From Pseudomonadota bacterium (lineage in GTDB: Bacteria; Pseudomonadota; Gammaproteobacteria; Burkholderiales; Casimicrobiaceae): a stretch of 9,817 nucleotides of DNA. The DNA lies in assembly GCA_029571495.1 (NCBI GenBank), contig JAKPSO010000592.1, positions 1 to 9,817 of the forward strand, written 5' to 3'. The translations under genes and the position numbers were made by a program. A model generated the notes under the pieces. That model had not been told where the DNA came from. It made no database searches and worked only from the letters and a program-made list of their open reading frames with translations. Positions 1-5,553 of this stretch are shown piece after piece (within the stretch, counting starts at the first letter, position 1; every line of letters begins with the position of its first letter).

Positions 1-36
1 TCCATAAGTGAAAACGTGCTTGCTGTCAGCGGTCAT
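1..36 (-). CDS. 5' fragment of a gene, possibly AIG2/gamma-glutamylcyclotransferase-like
   Basis: Only the first 12 codons are inside the window, read leftward: MTADSKHVFTYG. The ATG lies one base after the hpnE stop (TAG-T-ATG on the minus strand). A GGAAAG stretch within the end of hpnE, about 10 bases upstream of the ATG, can serve as ribosome binding site, so this looks like the next gene of the hpn operon, translated by coupling. The string HVFTYG resembles the first beta strand and the start of the YGSL/YGTL substrate loop of the AIG2-like gamma-glutamylcyclotransferase fold, where such a motif sits right at the N-terminus. That identification rests on six residues from memory and is tentative. 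Existence of a coding start here is better supported than its function. Confidence 0.4.
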   Translation of the reverse strand, partial: MTADSKHVFTYG

Positions 37-37
37 A

Positions 38-1333
38 CTACTTTCCATTGAGAACGGCGTCCGCGGCGCGTTCGCCTGCTATTACGGCGGCTTCGATAGT
101 GGCAGGTAATTCTGGGCAGCACCAGTCGCCAGCGAAGTGGATATCTCCGACACGCTTCGGCAGCGAACTTAGCAGCGCGGTTTGCTTCGGAGTGCACGCA
201 TAGGTCGCGCGCTTTTCGGTAATTACGAACTGCCATCTCGGACGTGGCAGTCGGTAGCTGCGCGACAACTGCAGCAATGCGGCATCAACTAGCGCCGTTT
301 CGTCGTCAGTGCGTCGGTGAGCGCTGATCACTATTCCCGCGCGCCAGCTTCCGTCGATTCTCCGCGACCAAAATAGCCATTGGCCTGGTTCGCCATCAAG
401 CATGCGCATGGGTGAGCCTTCGTGGGGAGAGGGGGCCGCGTAGCTGAACTCAAAGTAGAGTGTGGTGATCGGTTCGTACGTCACGCATTCCAGCGCTGCA
501 ACCACAGCGGCAGTGGACGCCTCGTCGGCGAGCAGACGAGGTACATGCTGCGGCGCTACCGCGACGATGACGGCATCGAAATCTTTCGAACCCTCGCGCA
601 GCGCAACACTGACGCGTCTCTGCATCTCGCGCACGTTGACTACGGCGCTACCGAGAAACACTTCGCCGCCGTTTGCAACGACCTCCGCCAGTGCGGGTTC
701 GGGTAGGAGCGTCGTCAAATCCGACTCTGGAATGAGCATTTGACTCGCATTGCGGGTTCCAGAAAACGTCCTGCGAAGCACTTCAACGAACACTGCGGCG
801 GACGCAGTTTCAGGCGGCGTGTTGAGCGCTGCGATGCATAGCGGTTCCCACATTAGGGCGCGAATTTTTATCGGCTGACTGGCGATCAGCGCTGACACGG
901 TCAAGCTTGCGTCGACTGTGCCGCCGTTCAGCGTCCGTGAGGCCCAATAAATGGTTGCGCCTTTTTCGGTGCCCGAGAGGCCCTTCGCCGTGAGTAACCC
1001 GATCAACAAATTGAGAGGTTCACGAATGTTTGGCGTTTGCAATTGGAGCGGCAAGGCTGTGTCCGGCGCGCTTTCAAGTACAAGAGGCAGCGTTACCAAG
1101 GGAATGTTGCCCGCCGGATGCACGCTACGAATAGTCGAAAGCGTTCTTTCATACGCCCCGAGTAGTAAATGCTGACCGTTGTCGATAACGCGACCATCGC
1201 GCTCGACGCGCCGCGCCCGACCGCCCGCAATACGAGCCGCTTCAAAGAGAGTGACCTTCAATCCCGCACGAGACAGTTTGAGCGCCGCGGTGACTCCCGA
1301 CCAACCTGCGCCGATAACCGCGACAGAGTTCAT
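38..1333 (-). CDS. hpnE: Hydroxysqualene dehydroxylase HpnE (squalene-associated FAD-dependent desaturase)
   Basis: A flavoprotein of the amine oxidase/phytoene desaturase superfamily, 431 residues with the chosen start, which fits the family. HpnE performs the last step of the bacterial three-enzyme squalene route, reductive removal of the hydroxyl group of hydroxysqualene. The N-terminus is a classic FAD-binding Rossmann fold: VAVIGAGWSG at residues 4-13 (GxGxxG at 8-13), then an acidic strand end (LFEAA) and the GGRAR motif. Near the C-terminus HFAGDWCCPELPATIEAA matches the second FAD-contact motif, with the usual Gly-Asp followed by a Pro-Ala-Thr-Ile-Glu helix. The ATG at 1333 overlaps the hpnD stop as ATGA and places the Rossmann strand directly after Met. 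An in-frame ATG at 1363 would add ten residues (MAGLENCRFR) and overlap hpnD more, so it is less likely. No clear ribosome binding site precedes 1333; translation is probably coupled to hpnD. Confidence 0.93.
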   Translation of the reverse strand: MNSVAVIGAGWSGVTAALKLSRAGLKVTLFEAARIAGGRARRVERDGRVIDNGQHLLLGAYERTLSTIRSVHPAGNIPLVTLPLVLESAPDTALPLQLQTPNIREPLNLLIGLLTAKGLSGTEKGATIYWASRTLNGGTVDASLTVSALIASQPIKIRALMWEPLCIAALNTPPETASAAVFVEVLRRTFSGTRNASQMLIPESDLTTLLPEPALAEVVANGGEVFLGSAVVNVREMQRRVSVALREGSKDFDAVIVAVAPQHVPRLLADEASTAAVVAALECVTYEPITTLYFEFSYAAPSPHEGSPMRMLDGEPGQWLFWSRRIDGSWRAGIVISAHRRTDDETALVDAALLQLSRSYRLPRPRWQFVITEKRATYACTPKQTALLSSLPKRVGDIHFAGDWCCPELPATIEAAVIAGERAADAVLNGK

Positions 1334-2178
1334 GCGAAAGCGACAGTTTTCCAAGCCAGCCAAAGCTTGCGGATTGGTGTGAGGGCTACGCGATGCTCTA
1401 GGACGCGGAAACCATCTCGCCGAATCTCTTCGAGCAGCGCGCGGTAGATGGCGCCCATGGCGAGGCCTGCTCGCTGTGCGCGTCGGTCCTCCGACGGAAG
1501 CGTGTTGTGCGCTCGCTCGTAAGCGGCGACGGCGCGTGTGTACTGATGTGTCATGAGCGCCTGAAAGTCACCACTCGCCTTTGGGTCACAGCGCAGGATC
1601 GCACTGGCGGACACGCCGAACTTTTGCATATCTTCTTGTGGCAAATAGATTCGTCCGCGTCGCGCGTCCTCACCGACATCGCGGATGATGTTTGTGAGCT
1701 GCAGCGCTTCGCCCATCGCGCGCGCGTAGGACAGCGTCGCAGGATTTTCAGGCGTTGTCATCCCGAAAATTCGGGCGCTCACTTCTCCCACGACGCCCGC
1801 CACCTTGTAGCAATACTGCTCCAACTCATCAAAACTCAGATAGCGTGTCTTTTCGAGATCCTGCTGCATGCCATCTATGACGGTATGCAACGCACTCTGC
1901 GGAAGCCGCATTGATTCGACGTGAGGTGCCAAAGCTTGCATCACAGGATGCTGCGGCTCTCCGGCAAACAATCCGTCGACTTCTCGTCGCCAAAACGACA
2001 ACTTCATCTTCGCAACAGAGGGGTCGGCGACTTCGTCGACAACGTTGTCCACTTCGCGGCAGAACGCGTAGAACGCCGTTATTGCCCTGCGTCGCGCGTC
2101 TGGCAAAAATCTGAACGCGTAGTAAAAACTTGACCCCGACTGGGCGGCGGTGTTCTGACAGTATTCGTCTGGAGTCAT
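1330..2178 (-). CDS. hpnD: Presqualene diphosphate synthase HpnD
   Basis: A 282-residue all-helical trans-isoprenyl diphosphate synthase of the squalene/phytoene synthase family. HpnD joins two farnesyl diphosphates head-to-head to make presqualene diphosphate, the first committed step to squalene. The first aspartate-rich Mg/diphosphate site is DNVVDE (D44, D48) after FYYAFRFLP and the FCREVD helix. The second is NIIRDVGED (N163, D167, D171), followed by RRGRIYLP, the typical family ending of that helix. The Arg-Tyr substrate region QDLEKTRYLSFDEL lies near residue 110. The ATG overlaps the hpnC stop (ATGA). No Shine-Dalgarno is seen upstream; instead a perfect 10-base palindrome (GACGCGCGTC, 2189-2198) lies in the end of hpnC, 11 bases before the start. 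HpnD and HpnC are homologues. This one is assigned HpnD because its second motif is NIIRDVGED, whereas the neighbour has the HpnC-type NFWQD. Confidence 0.93.
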   Translation of the reverse strand: MTPDEYCQNTAAQSGSSFYYAFRFLPDARRRAITAFYAFCREVDNVVDEVADPSVAKMKLSFWRREVDGLFAGEPQHPVMQALAPHVESMRLPQSALHTVIDGMQQDLEKTRYLSFDELEQYCYKVAGVVGEVSARIFGMTTPENPATLSYARAMGEALQLTNIIRDVGEDARRGRIYLPQEDMQKFGVSASAILRCDPKASGDFQALMTHQYTRAVAAYERAHNTLPSEDRRAQRAGLAMGAIYRALLEEIRRDGFRVLEHRVALTPIRKLWLAWKTVAFA

Positions 2179-3008
2179 GTCGAAAGGCGACGCGCGTCAA
2201 GCCACGCGCTTGTTGCAAGGTAGATGAGTCTTGGCAAATCGTACCAGCGAAGCGTGGGCCGCAGTCGGACGTCGAAGTTATTCGCCGCAATTTTTTCGAG
2301 GATACGTAACCCTCCCGCGATCGTAAACGCGATTTCAACGCGAAATCGTCCCGACAAATGGTTGAGCAAACCGACGCCAGATCGCATCAACGCCTCTGTA
2401 CGATCGCACTGGAACTGCATCAACGCCTGATGCAGCGGAAACGACGGGAACGATTCCGAGGTGACAGCAAATTGCTTGAAGTCCTCGAGCGGCACGTAAA
2501 TTCGTCCCCGGCTGGCATCGAGCCCGGCGTCCTGCCAGAAGTTGATGAGTTGCAGCGCCGTGCAAATCGCGTCACTTTGCCGAGCTGCGTCGGGGTGCTG
2601 CACGGCAACCAGAGCCAGCATCAGTCTCCCGACAGGGTTGGCGGAACGTGCGCAGTAATCAAGCAGCTGGTCGTAGCTTTCGTAGCGATGCGTGTGGACG
2701 TCCTGTCGAAACGCGGAGAGCAACGCTCGAAACGGCAGCTCGGAAACACCGGTGATGTTCGCGTCGCGTACAGAAGTAAGCCCCGAAACCGTCGGTGCGA
2801 GTGGGCGCTCACCGTTGAACAGCCTTTGCACGTCAACGTCGAGGCTATCCAACGCCGCCATGCGCGCCGCCGGCGTGGCATCGCCTTCATCAGCGACGTC
2901 GTCCGCATGCCTCGCGAAACGATAGATCGCAGCGACGTGGCCGCGAATGCCTCGTGGAACCAAAAGAGACGCGACCGGAAAGTTTTCGTAGTGCTGATCA
3001 ACAGCCAT
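2175..3008 (-). CDS. hpnC: Hydroxysqualene synthase HpnC
   Basis: A 277-residue member of the squalene/phytoene synthase family and the first gene of the hpnCDE operon. HpnC converts presqualene diphosphate to hydroxysqualene. HYENFPVAS at residues 6-14 is a strong HpnC marker. The first aspartate-rich site is ADDVADE (D36, D37, D40). The second region, NFWQDAGLD (N156, D160, D164) then SRGRIYVP, is the HpnC version, with Phe-Trp in place of Ile-Ile. The chosen ATG leaves only five residues before HYENFPV, shorter than many relatives as I recall them. The frame is open upstream, but no ATG, GTG or TTG occurs in frame between 3009 and 3062, only a CTG at 3023. No Shine-Dalgarno precedes the ATG. 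The divergent tRNA-Leu starts 48 bases away, so the promoter must lie in or beside the tRNA gene. Confidence 0.93.
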   Translation of the reverse strand: MAVDQHYENFPVASLLVPRGIRGHVAAIYRFARHADDVADEGDATPAARMAALDSLDVDVQRLFNGERPLAPTVSGLTSVRDANITGVSELPFRALLSAFRQDVHTHRYESYDQLLDYCARSANPVGRLMLALVAVQHPDAARQSDAICTALQLINFWQDAGLDASRGRIYVPLEDFKQFAVTSESFPSFPLHQALMQFQCDRTEALMRSGVGLLNHLSGRFRVEIAFTIAGGLRILEKIAANNFDVRLRPTLRWYDLPRLIYLATSAWLDARRLST

Positions 3009-3040
3009 CGGGTGGTCGCGCAGTACAAAGTCGAGGCCGC

Positions 3041-3046
3041 TATAAT
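3041..3046 (+). promoter_or_regulatory. -10 element of the tRNA-Leu promoter
   Basis: A perfect sigma70 TATAAT lies 10 bases before the first base of the tRNA, so transcription would start about 3-5 bases upstream of the mature 5' end. No convincing -35 hexamer is seen at 16-18 bases spacing. A stable-RNA promoter with a strong -10 and weak -35 is plausible. The downstream discriminator carries several G residues. Confidence 0.6.
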
Positions 3047-3047
3047 A
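3042..3047 (-). promoter_or_regulatory. Candidate -10 element for the hpnCDE operon
   Basis: Read on the minus strand these bases are TATTAT, five of six matches to TATAAT, offset by one base from the plus-strand -10 of tRNA-Leu. Transcription would begin near 3035 and give a leader of roughly 27 bases before the hpnC ATG. No clear -35 element is visible (best is TTCCGC at 3072-3067 with an 18-base spacer, inside the tRNA gene). The case rests on position and -10 match only. Confidence 0.35.
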
Positions 3048-3056
3048 GTGGGTTAC

Positions 3057-3141
3057 GCGAATGTGGCGGAATTGGTAGACGCACTGGATTTAGGTTCCAG
3101 CGCCGCAAGGTGTGTGGGTTCGAGTCCCTCCATTCGCACCA
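3057..3141 (+). tRNA. tRNA-Leu (anticodon UAG)
   Basis: An 85-base class II tRNA with encoded CCA (3139-3141). The acceptor stem GCGAATG/CATTCGC (3057-3063 with 3131-3137) is a perfect 7 bp pair, followed by A73, the leucine discriminator. The anticodon stem CTGGA/TCCAG encloses TTTAGGT, placing anticodon TAG at 3091-3093, which reads CUA and other CUN codons. The long variable arm (3101-3113) forms a short stem with a GCAA loop, as expected for Leu. The T loop is TTCGAGT. One oddity: the T stem GTGGG/CCCTC has a T-T mismatch at its second pair (3115 with 3129). The gene sits divergently upstream of hpnC and ahead of tig. Confidence 0.96.
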
Positions 3142-3193
3142 GGTCATCTTTAGCATGCCCTCCCGAGTGACATTGAACAAGTGGTCGCAAGGG

Positions 3194-3229
3194 CGCTGCC
3201 TTGTCGAGCTATCGACAGGTTCGGCAGCG
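3194..3229 (+). repeat. Two-part inverted repeat in the tRNA-Leu/tig spacer
   Basis: An outer stem CGCTGCC (3194-3200) pairs with GGCAGCG (3223-3229). Inside it TGTCGA (3202-3207) pairs with TCGACA (3212-3217) around a GCTA loop, with an asymmetric bulge of about five bases on the 3' side. In RNA this would be a stable hairpin. The following bases (TTGGGCG) are not a U-run, so it is not a standard intrinsic terminator. It could still help end or process the tRNA transcript, or form part of the tig leader. Confidence 0.55.
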
Positions 3230-3258
3230 TTGGGCGTTGCTATGTGCTTTGTTAGCTA
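3230..3258 (+). promoter_or_regulatory. Weak sigma70-like candidate promoter for tig
   Basis: TTGGGC (3230-3235) and TAGCTA (3253-3258) are 17 bases apart, each a partial match to the -35 and -10 consensus. If used, transcription would start near 3265, about 38 bases before tig. Read-through from the tRNA-Leu promoter is an alternative. Confidence 0.25.
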
Positions 3259-3282
3259 ACTTTGAGTGAACGCACACATAGC
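3239..3282 (+). repeat. Inverted repeat with a palindrome in its loop, tig leader
   Basis: GCTATGTG (3239-3246) and CACATAGC (3275-3282) are a perfect 8 bp inverted repeat. The 28-base interval between them contains the perfect 10-base palindrome GTTAGCTAAC (3251-3260). The structure ends eight bases before the GGAAAG ribosome binding site of tig (3291-3296). It could be an operator or a leader hairpin controlling tig. Function is unknown. Confidence 0.5.
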
Positions 3283-3302
3283 GTTCCGATGGAAAGAAAG
3301 AC

Positions 3303-4613
3303 ATGTCCACGCAGATCGAGCAACTCAGCGCGCTTGAGCGCCGCTTCACAATGAGCATTCCAGTCGCTGCCATCGCGTCGGAAACTGAAACCCGCATCAA
3401 GCGCCTGGCGCGTACTGTAAAAATGTCGGGCTTCCGCCCTGGCAAGGTGCCCGTGAAAATGGTCGCGTCGACATACGGTCCGCAGGTGCGCTCGGAAGTG
3501 TTGTCGGATGAAGTCAACAAGAGTTTTGGCTCGGTGGTCGAAGAAAACAAGCTTCGCGTGGCGGGCTATCCGCGCATCGAACCCAAAGCTGACGCCGCCA
3601 ACGCCGACAACTTCGAGTTCACAGCGACCTTCGAAATCTTCCCGGAAATTACTTTCGCCGATCTCGGCTCGCTCGCCATTGATCGCCCGGTCGTCGAAAT
3701 CAAAGACGAAGACGTTGATCGCACGATCGAAACGCTTCGTAAGCAACGCGTACGTTACGAATCGAAAGATGGCGCAAGCGAAGACGGCGACCGCCTGATC
3801 GTCGACTTTGTCGGCGAAATTGACGGCGTTGCCTTCGATGGCGGGTCAGCCAAAGACTTCGGCATGGTGCTCGGCGAGCGCCGCATGCTGCCTGAGTTTG
3901 AGGCGGCTGCGCGCGGTCTCAAGAAAGGCGAATCGACCAATTTCGATCTAACCTTCCCGGCTGATTACTTCGGCAAAGACGTGGCTGGTAAGACCGCCAA
4001 ATTCACGCTCACGGCGAAAGACGTTTCGAAGCCGATTCTTCCCGAAGTTGACGCGGAATTCGCAAAGGCCTTCGGCATTTCCGGCGGCAGCGTCGACGCA
4101 TTGAAGACCGAAGTCCGCGGCAATTTGGAACTTGAGCGCAAGCGCCGCGTGTTCCAAAGCGTTCGTGATCAAGTCTTCGCGGGCCTGCGTAAGCAAGCTT
4201 CGCTCGAAATTCCAAAAGCACTGGTTGCTGCGGAAGCCGAGCGCATGGCGCAGTCGGCGACAGAAGAAATGAAGTCGCGTGGCGCAACGGGTGAAGCCGC
4301 GCAGATGTCTCCGTCGACCTTCGAGCCCGGTGCAACAGAGCGCGTCGCGATGGGATTGATCGTCGGCGAATTGGTGCGTTTGCACAATCTGCAAGCCACG
4401 CCGCAGCAGGTTCGTGCGTTGCTCAATGAGCAAGCACAAAGTTACGAAAAGCCAGAACAAGTGGTTGCTTGGTATTACCAAGATCAGAATCGCCTGTCTG
4501 AATTCGAAGCCATCGCGCTCGAACAAAACGTCGTCGATCACGTCCTTAAGGCCGCTAAAGTCACCGACAAGACGCTGCCTTTCTCCGAGCTGATCGGGCA
4601 GCAGGCCGCGTAA
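3303..4613 (+). CDS. tig: Trigger factor (ribosome-associated chaperone and prolyl isomerase)
   Basis: A 436-residue cytoplasmic chaperone that docks at the ribosomal exit tunnel and shields nascent chains; the length is normal for the family. The N-terminal ribosome-binding domain carries the signature loop GFRPGKVP at residues 43-50, with the Gly-Phe-Arg that contacts the large subunit at exactly the E. coli positions 43-45. The FKBP-type prolyl isomerase domain spans about 160-245 (VDFVGEIDGVAFDGG, then LPEFEAAARGLKKGE and FPADYFGKDVAGK). The rest is the helical C-terminal cradle, including ATPQQVRALLNEQAQSYEKP and VAWYYQDQNRLSEFE. The ATG at 3303 has a GGAAAG ribosome binding site (3291-3296) at good distance. 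The gene heads the tig-clpP-clpX-lon cluster, linking folding of new proteins with their degradation. The spacer to clpP holds a separate promoter, so clpP need not depend on tig transcription. Confidence 0.97.
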   Translation: MSTQIEQLSALERRFTMSIPVAAIASETETRIKRLARTVKMSGFRPGKVPVKMVASTYGPQVRSEVLSDEVNKSFGSVVEENKLRVAGYPRIEPKADAANADNFEFTATFEIFPEITFADLGSLAIDRPVVEIKDEDVDRTIETLRKQRVRYESKDGASEDGDRLIVDFVGEIDGVAFDGGSAKDFGMVLGERRMLPEFEAAARGLKKGESTNFDLTFPADYFGKDVAGKTAKFTLTAKDVSKPILPEVDAEFAKAFGISGGSVDALKTEVRGNLELERKRRVFQSVRDQVFAGLRKQASLEIPKALVAAEAERMAQSATEEMKSRGATGEAAQMSPSTFEPGATERVAMGLIVGELVRLHNLQATPQQVRALLNEQAQSYEKPEQVVAWYYQDQNRLSEFEAIALEQNVVDHVLKAAKVTDKTLPFSELIGQQAA

Positions 4614-4636
4614 CGTTGGTGTGAATGCAGTGCGCC

Positions 4637-4665
4637 ATTGAATTTGGCGCGCGTGTCACCATAAT
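4637..4665 (+). promoter_or_regulatory. clpP promoter with overlapping sigma70-like and sigma32-like elements
   Basis: TTGAAT (4638-4643) and CATAAT (4660-4665), 16 bases apart, make a good sigma70 match, with transcription expected near 4672. The same stretch also reads as a heat-shock promoter: ATTGAAT (4637-4643), 13 bases, then CACCATAA (4657-4664), compared with the sigma32 consensus CTTGAAA and CCCCATNT. clpP is a known heat-shock gene in many proteobacteria, which makes dual use plausible. Its location also argues against the far-upstream clpP start at 4625. Confidence 0.5.
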
Positions 4666-4684
4666 TACGTGTAGTGTGGCCGGG

Positions 4685-4710
4685 CTTTCTGGCTGCGAAT
4701 TTCCAGAAAG
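4685..4710 (+). repeat. Hairpin in the clpP leader
   Basis: CTTTCTGG (4685-4692) and CCAGAAAG (4703-4710) form a perfect 8 bp stem with a 10-base loop. It ends three bases before the AGGAAG ribosome binding site of clpP (4714-4719), inside the predicted transcript leader. It could modulate ribosome access or transcript stability. It is not a terminator, since no U-run follows. Confidence 0.5.
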
Positions 4711-4726
4711 ATCAGGAAGACCGATC

Positions 4727-5401
4727 ATGACTCAGTGGACCTCTCCCTTCGCGCAGTCCGCGGTTCAATCCAGCCCGTTCGCCGGTGGCCCGCAAGGGCT
4801 TGGGCTCGTCCCTATGGTCATCGAACAGAGTGGTCGCGGTGAGCGCGCGTTCGACATCTACTCGCGCCTCCTCAAAGAGCGCATTATTTTTCTTGTCGGC
4901 CCGGTCACGGACGAGACGGCGAACTTGATCGTGGCACAGCTGTTGTTTCTTGAATCGGAGAACCCCGAAAAAGACATCAGCTTCTACATCAACTCGCCCG
5001 GCGGATCGGTCTCGGCCGGTATGGCGATCTTTGACACGATGCGTTTCATCAAACCTGACGTGAGCACGATGTGTATCGGGATGGCCGCCTCAATGGGTGC
5101 GTTCCTCCTCGCGGCAGGTACTAAAGGCAAACGATTCGCGCTGCCCAACTCGACGGTGATGATTCATCAACCCTCCGGCGGTTTCTCTGGGCAGGTGTCT
5201 GACATCGAGCGCCACGCTAGCTATATCGTGCGCCTGAAACAGCGCTACAACAAGCATATGGCTGACTTTACGGGCCGTCCGCTGTCGGAAGTTGAACCCG
5301 CGTCTGATCGCGATAACTTCATGACGGCGGAAGAGGCGCTCGCGTTTGGTATGGTTGATCGCGTTCTCTCCTCGCGATCAGAACCCGCACCAGCGGCGTA
5401 A
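4727..5401 (+). CDS. clpP: ATP-dependent Clp protease proteolytic subunit ClpP
   Basis: The serine peptidase that forms the double heptameric chamber working with ClpX (224 residues with the chosen start). The catalytic triad is intact: Ser122 in GMAASMGAFLL, His147 in MIHQPSGG and Asp196 in SDRDNF, with the same spacing as E. coli Ser98/His123/Asp172. YINSPGGSVSAGMAI (oxyanion region) and the axial segment VPMVIEQSGRGERAFDIYSRLL are conserved. The ATG at 4727 has the AGGAAG site (4714-4719). An in-frame ATG at 4625 would place the promoter and hairpin inside the gene and is rejected. Residues 1-28 before VPMVIEQ are twice the length of the E. coli propeptide and low in complexity, with SPFA repeated (6-9 and 16-19). 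The handle helix after GGFSGQVSDIERHA (YIVRLKQRYNKHMADFTGR) departs from the commoner AREILxxKxRLN pattern. The first half resembles betaproteobacterial ClpP. Confidence 0.96.
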   Translation: MTQWTSPFAQSAVQSSPFAGGPQGLGLVPMVIEQSGRGERAFDIYSRLLKERIIFLVGPVTDETANLIVAQLLFLESENPEKDISFYINSPGGSVSAGMAIFDTMRFIKPDVSTMCIGMAASMGAFLLAAGTKGKRFALPNSTVMIHQPSGGFSGQVSDIERHASYIVRLKQRYNKHMADFTGRPLSEVEPASDRDNFMTAEEALAFGMVDRVLSSRSEPAPAA

Positions 5402-5414
5402 CACCGCATGCGTC

Positions 5415-5435
5415 GCGGGGAAGTGACATCCTCGC
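5415..5435 (+). repeat. Short hairpin after clpP
   Basis: GCGGGGA (5415-5421) pairs with TCCTCGC (5429-5435), including one G-T pair, around a 7-base loop, 14 bases after the clpP stop. A T-rich run occurs only about 17 bases further on, so it does not qualify as an intrinsic terminator. It may protect the 3' end of a clpP transcript. Confidence 0.3.
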
Positions 5436-5484
5436 AACACCCTTACGTGATTTCTTAATTTTTCCGGCCGAAGCGCACGCTGGT

Positions 5485-5513
5485 CTGCGCCTAGTGCTGC
5501 AAAGCGCTACACT
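5485..5513 (+). promoter_or_regulatory. Weak candidate promoter for clpX
   Basis: CTGCGC (5485-5490) and TACACT (5508-5513) are 17 bases apart; three and four of six bases match the sigma70 consensus. Transcription would start near 5520, about 34 bases before the clpX ATG. The 152-base clpP-clpX spacer is wide enough for separate clpX expression, but the match is weak and read-through from clpP is equally possible. Confidence 0.25.
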
Positions 5514-5553
5514 GCGTTGAACACGCGCAGGTCACATTGGACCAACAAGTTTT

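Noticed and set aside
1334..1363. Upstream in-frame ATG for hpnE
   Set aside because: It would overlap hpnD by 34 bases and add ten residues before the Rossmann strand. The ATGA at 1333 matches the style of the hpnC-hpnD junction.
2358..3170. 270-codon plus-strand open frame running opposite hpnC and through the tRNA-Leu gene
   Set aside because: It is the antisense of a well-conserved hpnC, runs into a tRNA, has no recognisable domain and no ribosome binding site. It is a by-product of hpnC codon use.
3194..3229. Intrinsic terminator for tRNA-Leu
   Set aside because: The stem is good, but it is interrupted by a bulge and no U-run follows, so it is listed only as an inverted repeat.
4625..4726. 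Upstream in-frame ATG that would lengthen ClpP by 34 residues
   Set aside because: It would put the promoter-like elements and the leader hairpin inside the gene, has no good ribosome binding site, and adds residues unlike ClpP. The ATG at 4727 has AGGAAG at proper distance.
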